Shown: positions 49,717 to 61,911, numbered from the stretch's first letter. The stretch: DNA of 64,000 bases from Pelodera strongyloides (GCA_036852015.1 JAANDG010000013.1:434001-498000), one strand, 5' to 3'. A program made the numbers and translations. Notes: generated from the sequence alone by a model not told the origin.

Positions 49717-50780
49717 AGTATTTTATTTCGATGCTCACTTTTATCGGCTAGTACGGAGGTGCTGCAAAAGTGCATATTTGCGTCGGTCAGCTGCGGGACC
49801 AAAAGGAGCCTACGAGGTGGAAGAAAGTAGTCGAAATGGTATGCTTTGCCTCACACCGTGCTCCATGTCAAGGCTTTATACTTTCAGTGTTGCGCTTATT
49901 TATTATCACGGATTTGTTTGAAAAGAGTTTGTTAGCATTAATTTGAGTGCTGATTGCATGTTTCTGCATCCCAGTTTTCAGGTTCTAAGTTTAAGTAAGG
50001 CCATCTCCCGACCTGCCCCTTGTATTGAGTTGTGGCCCATTTGCTTGTAGGTCCAATGTTGAGGCCAAGGCCAGTATATTTCTTTATTACTTTGGTATGG
50101 TATGTCCCATGTGGGCCCCGCGCCCCTGCCTTAATGAAGGGCCAACGATTACTGTATATTATGTATGCACGCCTTGTATAGATTTGCATTTATTGTCTGG
50201 AATTGGAATTTATTGATTAATTCATTTATCGATTCGTTTGAATTAGAATTGGATGAAAATCGTTAATTTATCCTGCCATTTTTTATGGATTTTACTGTAA
50301 TACTAGGGGAAACTCTTCTAGTACTTTTGGGATTACTATGTCATGGCTGTCCTCCTATTTGAAGTATAAATTTGTCTATGTCTCTCTCTCTATATGTGTT
50401 AGTTTCTCTATAAATACTATAAATTACCGTATGCGTTTTCTTCGGGTGAGCTACCGCTGCTTTATTAATCCAATTCAGTTAGACTTATATCGTTGACTTG
50501 TCTTTAATTATTGTTGTCTAGCTGAAGATGTTTCTTTTCCCTTTGTCGATGATGATAGCTTTTCTTTCTGTAATTTAGATATATTTCATTTTTTTTTGTT
50601 TCTATTTATTTAGCATAATTCAGGTAGTATCTGAGTATACCATTTCACTTTAGGTTTAGGGAATACCGAAGCAATATTATTGACCGACTTTATTTGTGTT
50701 GTAGTTTAAGTTTAAGTTGTCTGATAGCCTGATATCGGTTTTTTAGCTGTTTATCAGATAATAATTTCGTAAGTAAACGT

Positions 50781-50906
50781 AGCCGTATGCAAGAACTAGC
50801 GGGAGTTACCTCGGGGGCGGATTGGTCTCTGCGTCCCATTCTTTTCCACTGACTCCTGGGAGACTTGGGAAGGCACTCCCGGCTTCTTCATAGTGCATAC
50901 GGTCAC
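50781..50906. mobile_element. MITE-like element, GTGGCCGTATGCAC family
   Basis: Ends AGCCGTATGCAAGAAC and AGTGCATACGGTCACC, with an interior CTCCTGGGAGACTTGGGA phrase shared with 19825-19956. Confidence 0.7.
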
Positions 50907-51065
50907 CGATGTCGACTTCTAAAAAAAATCGGTTTCCTAATTAGTGCTGTGTGCGTGTGTGATTCAGTTCCCGTTTTATAGAATTACCACATCGAACTGA
51001 ATCCTTCCCATTGTAGATATGATGTATATGTACGTGTTTTTTTGTCCCGTCTATTAATGGTATCT

Positions 51066-51195
51066 GAGGCCATATTCAGCACTCCGATTCCCTTGGGGAA
51101 ATATTCCCTGGGTACAGAAAATGGCATTCTAGTGAGACACGCAAAGAAAAAGACGGGGAATTCCCCATGGGGAATTGAGTGGTGAATATGGCCTC
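51066..51195. mobile_element. GAGGCCATATTCAGC element
   Basis: It has the same end family as 38706-39962, and is likewise preceded by TATCT. The inverse ends are GAGGCCATATTCAGCACTC and GAGTGGTGAATATGGCCTC, and ggggaattcccc-type arms lie inside. Confidence 0.85.
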
Positions 51196-51255
51196 TGGTC
51201 CTTTTCCCCATCTATTGTCATTGGTAATTAGTACTGCAATTGTTTTGGAATAAAA

Positions 51256-51477
51256 TAGAGTATTTATGTTACACTTTCGCGCGAATTCGCCGCGAAAGTA
51301 CCATCCAAGTTGACTTTTCCATTTTCGTGCAGTTTTACATTAGGTGTATGCAAAAAAAACGCTGCATGTTTATGTAAATTTCTTACAGTATGTAAAATTC
51401 CACTATGGGAAACCTGTGATAACATGGATGAAACTTTCGCATGCGAAAGTGCGCGAAATTGTAACATAAATACTCTA
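51256..51477. mobile_element. MITE-like element, TAGAGTATTTATGTTAC ends
   Basis: TAGAGTATTTATGTTACACT is answered by GTAACATAAATACTCTA. Subterminal cgaaagt and gcgcgaa motifs are also inverted. Confidence 0.85.
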
Positions 51478-51674
51478 TGATTATGATGATTTGAGGTGAT
51501 CGAATTAAAATGTGCACGAACGACCATGCTAGTCGTATTATGTTCTTTTTCTTTTATTATTGTTTAATTATATATTCTGTGATCTAGAGCAATTCTTTGT
51601 TTTCCTCTACCTTTTCCTGGTTTGGTATGTATGACCCGGGTTTTGTGTATGTAATGTACTCATTTTTTATTACT

Positions 51675-51797
51675 AAAGCGGTGCGTGGTTTTGAATACGT
51701 TGGACAAATATATTCTAGTTGATTCATTATGTGCCACATGATTTATATTACCCATGTCCAGCATGGGTTTCAGAACCGACGTGTCATGCCGCTTTAA
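51675..51797. mobile_element. MITE-like element, TTAAAGCGGTAT family
   Basis: Ends CTAAAGCGGTGCGTGGTTTTG and ACGTGTCATGCCGCTTTAA are imperfect inverse copies. Confidence 0.75.
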
Positions 51798-53192
51798 AGA
51801 ATAAGTCAGGCTTTTCGTACCTTGAATTTATAAGAAGCCAATGTTGACTGAGTTGAGCATGTTTACTTATGTGGGCCTTGTTGTTTTATAGAATAGTTTA
51901 TTGTAAGTTTATGTTCGTACAAAACGTTTATTGTAAGTTTATGTTCTGAAATGATGTTGTGTTTTTCCTTTGGCCTTATTGGAATGTTTTCGGTGTTTAT
52001 TTGATGTAGGCCAGGGATTTGTTACCCTTCAGTGGTCAAGCTGTGAGGGAATCTCCGAGTTGGGAGTTATGTCTGAGCCTGAGAATTTTTGACAGGGTTT
52101 TGCTTTGCGCACTTGTAAACGCGTTAGAAGTGTCGTAATTATTAATTGATTTGATGATGATGAACGTCTTAAGTTAGTGACAAGTTTCGACTATTGATTT
52201 ATTGATTATTTGATTGGTTTCTTCTTCTTCTTTTTTTTGTCCCTCATTGCAACTCAGTTTAACAGACAATGTTTACTCTTTTATTGTCAGCTTTATTTTT
52301 ATTTTACGAGCCTTTATTTGGCATTATGACATGGTTTATTTCGAAAGTCATACAGGAATTGTACATAGTAATTCCTCTTTTTTTCTGGTAGAAATTTTAT
52401 TTGCGTATATAGCTACTATGACTATGGATAAAGATTTTTTCAAAGGTTATGTATGTGTGTGCTTGAATTGGAGTGTTTGGGCGAACTTGTTGCATTGCAA
52501 TGAAGTATGTATTCATCTAAAACGAAAAGAAAATTTCCACGTTTTAGCAATGAAAAATAGCAATGAAAAATAAATAACAATATGAAAGTGGAAAATGTGT
52601 GAAGGAAGTTCGAATAAGCAAAATTATAGTAGTGAATGTGTATATGGGAAGCTCACCTTTGTGCTCAAAATGGAGGCCTAGTTTCTTCGCGCCGCTGTCG
52701 CCGCATACAAAATGCGGGGGTTTATCTAAGATGAACAGTTTTAGTTGGCACAGCTGCCGCGAAGTGCGTGAATGTGCGCGGCACAAGCGCGAAGTTGTGT
52801 CGGTGTTTGTCATCGCGGACAGGGCGTGAACGATGGACAAAACAAATCATCATTTTAGATTGAGAAGCAGAAAAATAGATGTAAAAAGTAGGATGATATT
52901 ACAAATGGGTGAAATTAGGTCTTAAAAAAGATTCGTATTTTTATCCACTTAGGCTGACTTGGGGTCACTGTACGAAATGTCAGCAATGGAGAGAGCTTGC
53001 GTTTTGTTTCGTGTGTAGATATAGTGTAAGATAAATTGCTTGCCTTCCACTATGTTACTTATTATTGCCGGTTTTATTTCTATTTGTAAATCACAATGAT
53101 AAAAACTCGGTTTACTTCCTACTTTCAGTTTATTGTACTTCAGCTAGGGTGGTGTTATTGCAGTTATACTCATCACAGTATATAATACACTA

Positions 53193-56100
53193 ATGAAACG
53201 CAACGATATTCAAGGGATCCGAGCCTTTGCAATACTTTTGGTACTTGGCTACCACGTTTATCCAGTCCGTGTGCCAAACGGCTATATTGGAGTTGATATG
53301 TGAGTTTACTACCTTGGTGTACTGTAGTGTGCGACAAAGAGTTGAATGTTGATTGGTCGTAGAGGCTTCCACCGGATGTCTGTATAAGTTGCGATATATG
53401 CGCAAATTGTGCAGAGAATTAATGTTCCCGAGAATTTTTTTTGAATAATGCTGTGTATGTAATGGTAAGGTATGGCTGTGTTCTTTGTTCCAAGAAATTG
53501 TAGCGAAAAGATAGACTAATTTAGTTTCTTCGTAATATCCGGATATCTGATTGCGAGAATGTTGTCAAATTCTGAAGGCATATTCGATCTAAAATCTACG
53601 TTGGCCTTCTACTTCCGGCGTTTCAAAAGAATCCTGCCCATGTTTTACTTTGTGGTCTTTTCTTGTATACTGTACATGTTGGCTACACAAAAACTACCGT
53701 ATACTCATAAAAGAAGAAATTATATTTTTACAAAACGAACCGTCTATCTTATATCGAATTGGAGAGGGAAAAATGAGAAAGATACGTACGAAAATCAGGT
53801 GGATTTGAATTATGGCGGATAAAGACTCTTTGGGCAATTTGAAAGTAATTTTGCTCAATCAGTCAATTATTACGCATACCCAAAAAATTACATTCACATC
53901 TTTCATTGATGGTTAGGTATGTTAGGATTTAGGACCCACCGCACAAACTACCTGACGATCGATATGAAGAATATTAGTCAGTATATTAATTTTTTTGATT
54001 AATTTCATATTTTATTCTTCAGCTCATCGGAGGTCATACTGTACTTGCGCATTGTTGGTCGCTTTGCCTCGAAATGCAATTTTATTTAATTTCTCCCCTT
54101 TTTATTGCTTTTATTAACAAATTTAAAGGAGACCGGTTAGTTGTTCAATATCTTTATTTATAAGTGTTTTTAAAGATACAAACAGCGTGATCGGGCACAT
54201 ATTGGGTGTTTTTTAATAATCGGGCACATCTCGTGATTTCCACTTTCCTGCGAGATGTCGCATTTTCCAAATCTTAAAATTATACAATTTAATGGCAAAA
54301 TTATTATTTTCAGTCGCCTTATCGCAATTTGGTCTCTAATTGTTCTATCATTTCTTCACTTTGTTGCGTCTTCTCATGGAATGCAATTCAATTGTCCAAT
54401 TGCCAGACTTTGGCAGTTTGCGTTTGGATTTATGGCTTTTTATATGGAGACGGAGAGTTGTTGTAGTTCTGTTTCTGAGCTTACCAAGGAGGAAAATAAG
54501 CAAAGTTACGACAAAATGGAGTGTGTTCGGCTTATTGAAGAAGTCCAAGAAAATGACATCGACAAGCACATTTTGCAATTTTATAAAACAGGTATCGACG
54601 ATCATAATAATAAGGATGTATTGAGCTGTAGGAAAAAGGAGTAAAAATATCACGTAATGAAAGAAATGTTGCGAACCTTCACAATATGTAGTCAAGCACT
54701 ACGCATTACTTACGGGGTTTAAACATGCTAGGACGTCGGATGTGTGCAGAAATCGCGCGGGGTTTGTGGTTTTTGTCTGAAAGTGAACCATTTCAATTTG
54801 CGAGGCAAGCGCGCCAAAGATACGGTAACTGGAATCTTCCACCGCAACAAGTCGACGTTTTTCGCGCACAGAAGAATATTGAGTCAGCTAAATTCAATTT
54901 CAGGAAATATCCTTGCCTTCTCTCTACTTCTCGTTTCTCTGTATTCTCGTACAATACCGCAAACTCTACTTCGTCTTCTAATTACACCAGCAACAGCTGT
55001 ACTAATTTTCACTGGATCATGCCATGTGGGGCAATTTCTTAAAGCGAAATACCGGCCGATTTTTGAAACGCATCGAGTACATCAGCATTCTTATGCAGCT
55101 TATGCAGATGAACATAAATTAGAATAAAATAGCGAGTTAAATTCGAGCAACTTATATGTATGAATTAAGAGTTTTCAAAAACCGGCAGGTAATTTCTTTG
55201 CAAAAATTGTCTGAATTCTATGTGTAGACCTCTACTGCTGCACTGATGAAACTCTTCTGTTCTGCCCAAAAGGGGTCCACCAGTTCAAGCTTTTACCACT
55301 TTTACGTGACGCGCGGCCAGCGCGCCACGCTCCTCCCGCGCAATCTGTGCTTACTTTAGTAACCATAATAAGACAATTATTGTTTCAGCAGAATCGACTG
55401 TTGAGCAACCGTATCGTCGTATATATTGGCGATCTCTCATACAGTCTCTATTTGGTTCACTGGCCTGTTCGATGTTTTGTCGGATAATACATCGAAAACC
55501 ATCTATTCGGAGGTATCCTTTACGTTCACCCAGTCATCGCCAAACTTTCGCGAGGATTTCGTTGTGCGCCGTGTTCGCGCCAGTCTCTGGCCGCGTACTA
55601 ATGGTTATCTTTGAAAGAGCGCATCGGCGAGAGGCGCTGAAATAACACAAAACGCAGACAAACAAAATATATTTCAGAAATTTCTTGGTCTCAACCTGTG
55701 CTTCTCCTGTCCTTCGCCATTGCTATAATAGTACATCACGGACTGGAGAAACCTTTGCAAATGTCGCATCATGCAATCAATATAATATTTGTTCTGACAT
55801 TCTTTTTCGGATCCGTCTATTTGACTACCACGTATTTTCATAAAATTGAACAGTTTCGAATGTTGAACTCTCGGTACTTGACATCAAGTTTGAATGAGCA
55901 TTTTAGTGAGTTTGTTTTTGTCATGGAAAACCACTCCCATTCCGCGGACTTTTTTCCTCGCGCGCCGCTTACACGTAGCTTACACGCCGCGATTTTAGTA
56001 AAGAAGGGTACACTGTGTATGTGTGTGCATTATTCGTTCCCTCTACCAGAGGGTCCATTGATAGAACATTTTTCGACAAGACTCCGTTCTTATCTATTAC

Positions 56101-59100
56101 GTACTGTAAATTGGTCCAAGTTTAGAAAGGGCACTCGGCGAAAATCTTGAACTAGTGACAAACACAGGACTAAGAAGACATTTGCGAATCTTCAACTGTA
56201 CGCCGGAATCGGTGCCAGGATTCGAACTGCAACCATGTATTATCAGGGTGAGAGGAGTTCTCAAATCTGGAGCCTTGCCAAAGTACATCTTTTGTTTATT
56301 GTTTGTTACCGTCCCGTACACAGTCAAAGCCTGTAGTACGATGCTAAATGCTAGATTCGATATTTTGATCAGGCCAGGTCAGCCAGTTGGCTGCCATCAA
56401 TTGGTGAAAGAGCCTGACTAGAAAATCTTTGCACTTACACTTACTGGAGACACATTCGCTGGGCAAATTGGTTGGGTAGTGTCCAATGACCAGAATAATC
56501 AACTACTTGTGCAAATATATAATTCTAAAAGTAAAGAATCTTATTATATAAAAGAGTAACTGTAGTGTGCGCTAGCACCCTGTGCGTTACGGAAGTTCAA
56601 TTTGAATAAAATGTTTCGCAGTATAAAGGATCGCAGTCACTACAAATTCGTATTTTTTATTCGCTTTTCATTAATTGTTCAAGTATGTGAAGAAAACGAC
56701 GATTCCAGCGCCAAAGTACGGCAAAACGAACTCAGGGAGAGAAATCCCTGTTTATGACTTTTACTTATATACCGTAGTTTATAATTGCCCGTATAGAGTT
56801 TCATAATAAATACCCTGCAGTGATAAACCACGCGCCAGGTGTAACACTGCAGGCTGTTCACTCTCCAAGTACCCCTGGCAATTGCATATATGCACCGGCG
56901 TCGGTCATTTATCAAAACTCATTCTCATTGATTTCTCTCCCTGAGTTCCATTTTATGTGGATTTTTATGGGTTGCATATTGTTTTATAAATCTGCTTGCA
57001 TCTAATAAAAATCGAATAAAAAAGTTGATTTTGAAGTGACTGCCTTCCTTTAAACAGGGTGGAGAGGCAATCGAAGCTCATAATGCAAGAAAACAACTTT
57101 GTGGTTGACGACCTTTTCACAAGATTTTCATCTGTTTCAGACGTGTAAAATTATAAATGTGAATAAATAAACACAAAAAGAATTACAACTATGTGTTTTC
57201 AGAGTGGTCCGGGAAATCTGTCGATTTTGGTGACCGGCAACAGCTACGTGGGTAATCACGGAGATACCATCATCAAACATTTGTTACCGCTCGCTAGTAG
57301 TATTACCACGTATTGGAAATCAGGTGTTTGAACGATTTGTTTATTTTTATTTGGTTTAGAAAGTTCCGCGCAATGTGATCTTTTATAGAAGCACCCCATT
57401 GGGTTTTGCGTACACTGAAGAAACTTCCGCAGCGGGCCGCCTGCTCTAGGGCGAACCTCCTTTTTTGGGCAACCACCGTTTATAGCAGTACCACCTAAAG
57501 TTTTGAGTTATGCTTGCCCGTGTGTCATTTATGGATAAGTAGAAGTTTTAAATTTAAACTTGAGAAAGCAGAGCTTGAAAGAAAAGCAGAAAAATAATTG
57601 ATGAGGAAGTAAACTTTGATGGGGAATAAATTGCATTTAGGATGTGAGGTAATCGCACCGCCGGGACACGGTATTTGCAAGTCACATGAGAAACCCTACC
57701 CTAGATACATGAAGTTCGTGGGAAAAATGCGGCCTGACATACTGATTCTTACATCAAGGTGAGGCACAACTTGTACAACACGATAGGGGCACGGCGAAAA
57801 GAACATAGTGCTGGTGCCCCTGCATCTCGCCGCGCACCTCGCCCAGTCTTCGCCAGCCTCTCGCCAAGTTCACGCGAGTGCTCTCGGCACCCTATTGCGA
57901 AAATATGGGAAAGATAGGGCCCGCGCACTATTTATCTGGCACCAGGCGAATTTTGCCAGTATGAACACATATCAGTATGTTTCATATGATGTGAAAACAT
58001 GACTAACAATCATAGGTCAAGAAACACGCGCAAAAATGGGTTCCACCCCTTCCTCCAGCCGGGGGAACCCCTCTTCCGCCCGCATCGCAGATGGTTATTG
58101 TACCCCTAGGGTATCTAAGTCTCTGCCTTTTCACACTCTTTAATTTTGTTTTACACTGCCGATCCCATGTCTCTCACTAAGCAATGCATTCTTATCTGGA
58201 GGAAGGGTACACACAAATTTAATGTATCTTGACCTCAGCTAACAATAAGCTTTTGTTTCTCTGTTAAAGAAGCGGGCCGCCTGCTCTAGGGCGAACCCCT
58301 TTTTTTTGGCAAACCACCGTTTATAGCAGTACCACCTAAAGTTTTGAAATGATACTGTTTCAGAGCAGTTGTGATGAATCAAAATATTCGCGGGAGTTCG
58401 GTACACGAGGACCGAATCTTTCAATTTATGCACTCTCGTATAATGCGGCTGCAGAAGTGGACAAAGAGAATATTTATATTGGGGCCGAATGCAGACTCGC
58501 CCTCGATACCGGCTACCGTGTACTTGGAGAGATTACGGTCTGGAAAACATCTGTCAGATGTGGTGGGTTAGTGTGATTGTACTCTTACTTACAAACAGAG
58601 TCTTCACATAATTAATACTTTTCAATTTTCGTCTTATGCTTGTACTGTAATTATAGGTAAAATCACTGTAATTATACTGTACTGTAAGTACAGGTTAGAA
58701 CTTGTTATTGTGAAATGAAACTATTTTCAGAATTCCTATGTGAATAAGCCACAAAATGCATTCCGACAACGACTCGAACTGCTTGTTTCTCTCTGCGAAA
58801 AATGTGAAATTTACGAGTGGGAACATTTGTAGGTTATTAGCGGGCAGTTACTCGCCTTTCATTTCTTTCCCTCCAATCTTTCTCGCGCTATGGCTATGGC
58901 TCTTTTATATCCCACTCAACTATTCATTTACCCGTTTTCCGACTTATTGTTAGGTTTTCCGATTTCTTTCTCTTATTGCTTAGGCTTAGGCTTAGGTTAA
59001 AAAATGCTATGTAGTTAAAGGAGGAGGCTCACGAGAATGAAGTGCTCAAATGGTTTCCTTTTATCGAAAGATGATGGTATTAAGTTCCGAAAGACATGGT

Positions 59101-59649
59101 TTACAATGCAAAAGCTTTTAACTGGAAGGAGTAAATCAATATAAAACTATGAATTCTATCAAAATTTTGGATCGTAAAAAATAGTTGATTTCCATAGTGG
59201 GCATGCAAATTTTGTGCTGGCTTGCAAAATGACTTGTAAATTTGCATGTTTAGCTTTGAAGTCTACCTTGCATACGATAGGTTATTTTATTTGACTTCGA
59301 GTTCTTAGATTAATTAATTCCTCCAAACTAAAGCGCTGAACCTTATAATACTTGTTTTTTTGGAAGATAAACCCATTATCCTTCGATAAAAGGAAACTAT
59401 TTGGGCACTTCATTCTCGTGAGCCTCCTCCTTTAAAATTATCATACACTGTCTGGGTTAAAGTGTGTCACTAAAACTTTGCTAGCTCTGTAGGTTCTTCA
59501 ACAAAACCATCAATGCAACCCAATTCTTCGATGCCAAGAACGACTTCGTCTACTTTGACGATATGATTCACTTAGGAAAGCATGGAATTAAGAAGATTGA
59601 ACCCATTTACAAGCAGCTCGCAATCAGAATAAGAGAATTGTTTTATTAG
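53193..59649 (+). CDS. membrane acyltransferase (acyltransferase-3 plus SGNH), OAC-like
   Basis: Nematode OAC-type proteins pair a multi-pass acyltransferase-3 domain with a C-terminal SGNH esterase-like domain and are thought to O-acylate extracellular or luminal substrates; the substrate here is unknown. Well-supported exons: 53193-53299, 53525-53698, 54023-54135, 54314-54591, 54904-55025, 55389 onward, 55678-55905, 56126-56247, 57203-57323, 57641-57758, 58364-58562, 58731-58828 and 59493-59649. The N-terminus has the family signature RNDIQGIRAFAILLVLGYH, then IFFVISGYLIARML, FYFRRFKRILPMF and a WSLCLEMQFYLISP motif. Later come YSLYLVHWPV and VHHGLEKPL. The SGNH domain has GNSY in NLSILVTGNSY and DDMIH near the end, so the catalytic Ser and the Asp-x-x-His pair are present. 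I could not resolve the joins 53698 to 54023 and 55389 to 55678; a short exon may be missing or the gene may carry damage. Intron 55026-55388 holds a repeat element. Confidence 0.85.
55039..55203. mobile_element. MITE-like element, TTAAAGCGAAATACCGGCC family
   Basis: Left TTAAAGCGAAATACCGGCCG, then tttttgaaacgcatcg. The right end ttttcaaaaaccggcaggtaa is a degenerate inverse. It sits in an acyltransferase intron a few bases after the donor, and the exon's reading frame runs into it. Confidence 0.7.
58977..58996. repeat. short interstitial TTAGGC array
   Basis: Three TTAGGC units in the last intron of the acyltransferase gene. Confidence 0.85.
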
Positions 59650-59758
59650 GGATTTGAAGCTTTCTTTTTCTGGTTTATTGTTTTGGGGATTAAAGACAGG
59701 ACTGTTCTTCAGATTGCCACAGTGACGGAACGGTGTTTGGTGTGCATGTAAGTATGTA

Positions 59759-59764
59759 AATAAA
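59759..59764 (+). terminator. polyadenylation signal of the acyltransferase gene
   Basis: AATAAA lies 110 bases after the stop codon. The trans-splice-type acceptor of the next gene is 64 bases further on. Confidence 0.6.
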
Positions 59765-59835
59765 TACATATGTATGCCATATAAGAAATTCGTGTCTCAT
59801 GACTGCAAACGAATTCGTTTAATTGCAGAAGCTTG

Positions 59836-60339
59836 ATGAAAACTTTTGAGCAACCACGCCGCCCTAGAATTCTCATAGATGGTAAACCTAATATGTAGCT
59901 TAACGATAACAGAGATGTAGTTTAGAAAATTTATTCTTCATTTTAACTTAGTTGGTTGGCACAAAGTCGACGAACCAGTTCGTTTCCCCGGTATTTTTGC
60001 AGTGCGCTGTGAAGTTGTTAACTTTGCCCTCCGCATTCTTTACGCCAACAACCTGAATAGGTTTATGAGGCATTCGTTGAGCAAACTTGGCCGATGCGCT
60101 GCCTATGGCCGAAATGCGTGGGCCACCTACACTTCGAAGGGGAGAGTGACTGGAGATGCCATGCTCACGCCACCGTTACGCTGTGCAACGCCTACGCCTC
60201 CGCTAGACCCGAAATTGGTGGGCCGCCGCACCCGGGTCTACCAGTTTATGATAACTATATTTTTTCCTCCAATTGTTTTACGTATAAAGAATTAAATTGT
60301 AATGGCTCATGGAAACCTAATTGGGATAATTTCCCTTGA
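59836..60339 (+). CDS. small predicted protein, possible downstream operon gene
   Basis: I do not recognise the family. Three exons keep frame: 59836-59881, 59952-60001 and 60061-60339 (stop TGA), giving 124 residues. The acceptor aattgcag ends seven bases before the ATG and suits spliced-leader addition. Intron 2 is 59 bp with GTGCGC at the donor and a pyrimidine tract before AATAG. Reading straight through it stays open in another frame, but that frame then looks less protein-like. The N-terminal part includes RRPRILIDVGWHKVDEP. The C-terminal part has seven Cys (RCLWPKCVGHLHFEGES, TLCNAYA, SSNCFTYKELNCNGSW) and a PPHPGLPVYDNY segment. No signal peptide is seen, although the Cys content and NCNGSW hint at secretion. 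It follows the acyltransferase stop by 180 bases. Confidence 0.5.
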
Positions 60340-60529
60340 ATTCCTTATGCAGGACTTTTATGTCACATGTGATGTGATTTAAAAAAAAATGCCAACCTTT
60401 GTTTGGTCCCTCTTGATCGTGATGATTTTCTTTTGATTTTCATCGAACACCCAGCATTCTGAACAAAGAGGAGTAAGTCGGGTAGATGCGCCGCATGAGG
60501 CAACTCGCCCTCTGTGTGTAACCCGGTGC

Positions 60530-60642
60530 TAGGGGCAACCAGTATTGGTTGAGTGGAAAAATGGCGAGTGTTGTTCAACTGGTGAGTGCTTGTCGAGTAG
60601 CCAAGTGACGCGGGTTCGAGTCCGCTCCTCACAATAGACCAG
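60530..60642 (+). tRNA. tRNA-derived sequence, strongly eroded
   Basis: GCGGGTTCGAGTCCGC forms a perfect T arm and B box, followed by TCCTCACA that can pair with GTGAG upstream. The D and anticodon arms are not convincing. It may be a remnant or a tRNA-derived SINE end. Confidence 0.3.
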
Positions 60643-61058
60643 AGTGTTGCATAGGAGCCAGGAGGGCTAAGCGAGGCTCTAATTTCGATCACAGGAAAGT
60701 GGAAACCCCGATTTCGCCCCGGTTCTTTCAACCACACCCCCCCCCCCCAAAAGCTCTATCACGTTCCGACTTCGCCTCGATCACAAATAATCGGGGCGAA
60801 ATCGGGGTTTTTGGTTTCCCATGTAACTTCTATTCTTTCTACTTGAATATTCCAATAATTCAAGTAAGCCAGATCATTTTATATTGAATTATTGTGCTAT
60901 AAACATACAATGTTACGAAGTAATTTAAGTAAGATAGTGACGGGGGAGGTGAAAGTTTGACTATAGTTTTGTTGTGTGGCATAAATATCCTCTTATCATG
61001 TTTGTATAAAGTATAAGACATGTTAGCTGGTCACTGAAGACTGATGATATTACATTTG

Positions 61059-61911
61059 TTATGTAACTTTCTGTGAGTTATACACTGATTTTCTTTCTTC
61101 CTATTATTTGTGATCCACACATTGTGTTGTTGGGAAACGTACCAGTGATTACAACAGCGAACGGTAGCGCTGCTCCTTCTTGCTTCACGCATTCATGCAC
61201 GAAATGATAGGTGTAATCAGCACGGGATGAGAACATTTTGTTGCTCGAACCGGCAGGGAAATTCTCCAGCACACCGAACTCATTGGGCATCACACAGCCT
61301 AAATGTTGCTTTAGTTGAATAAGCCTAAGCCTAAGCCTAAGCCTAAGCCTAAGCCTGTGCCTAATCATAAAAGAATATTGACCATCTGGTCTCAGAGGGT
61401 TCATTGAGAAATTCAAAAGTACCTAGAAGATGCAATTGTCCATTTACGCACGATGCGTAGATATCGCCGCCCACACGCATTGAGTCACCTTCCTGGAAAA
61501 TTGAAAAAAAAAGTGAACTCATTTTTATTTGGATATTCTAAAAAAAATCTACGTGAAGAAAGGATGCGGAGGGTGAGAGAGAGAGAGTGAGAGAGAAACA
61601 TAACTGGGTGAGGGGGGACTCACCAGTTAAAGCGAAATAACGGCCGGTTTTGAAACGTATGTGAAAAACTGCATCCCTATTCCTATTCCTTTGCATTACA
61701 TGCACACGAGCATTATTAGAATAAAAAAATCGACGCCACTTGGACCTCAATCATAAATCCATAGGAATACAGTTGTTTGAGATGCGTTTCAAAATCCGGC
61801 CGCTAGTTCGCTTTAAATATTTAAAATGTAACTAACCAGGCATTGTGGAGGCAACTCCGCTGCAGCTCCAATAATAAACAGTGCTAGCGAAATTACACTG
61901 AAGGACTGCAT
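61059..61911 (-). CDS. small secreted cysteine-containing protein
   Basis: Four exons in frame: 61837-61911, 61423-61492, 61143-61298 and 61059-61084, about 108 residues. The start is strong: the acceptor CTTTCAG abuts ATG directly, as in trans-spliced nematode genes. Residues 1-19 are a signal peptide (MQSFSVISLALFIIGAAA). The mature part has a PPQCL-EGDSMRVGGDIYASCV-NGQLHLLGC pattern (C, then Y-x-x-C, NG, GC) followed by YTYHFVHECV. This spacing recalls the fibronectin-type-I-like domain of nematode MIG-18-type secreted proteins, but I assign that only tentatively. The last intron is just 58 bp. It is convergent with the gene at 59836-60339. A TTAGGC array lies in its second intron and a MITE-like element in its first. 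Confidence 0.7.
61319..61362. repeat. interstitial telomere repeat (GCCTAA)n
   Basis: Six to seven GCCTAA units, the reverse strand of TTAGGC, in the second intron of the small secreted-protein gene. Confidence 0.95.
61627..61816. mobile_element. complete TTAAAGCGAAATAACGGCC element
   Basis: 190 bp, beginning TTAAAGCGAAATAACGGCCG and ending CGGCCGCTAGTTCGCTTTAA, with gttttgaaacg and cgtttcaaaat inverted inside. It is the best-preserved member of this family here. It lies in intron 1 of the secreted-protein gene. Confidence 0.85.

Larger units (their letters stand above)
49717..53192. other. intergenic region with four MITE-like elements
   Basis: It lies between the PPP1R37-type stop and the acyltransferase start. 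It holds the elements at 50781, 51066, 51256 and 51675. The remainder is AT-rich with no supported exon. Confidence 0.6.

Noticed and set aside
60363..60737. Minus-strand frame of 124 codons
   Set aside because: It overlaps the eroded tRNA-derived sequence and shows no domain, start context or splice signals.
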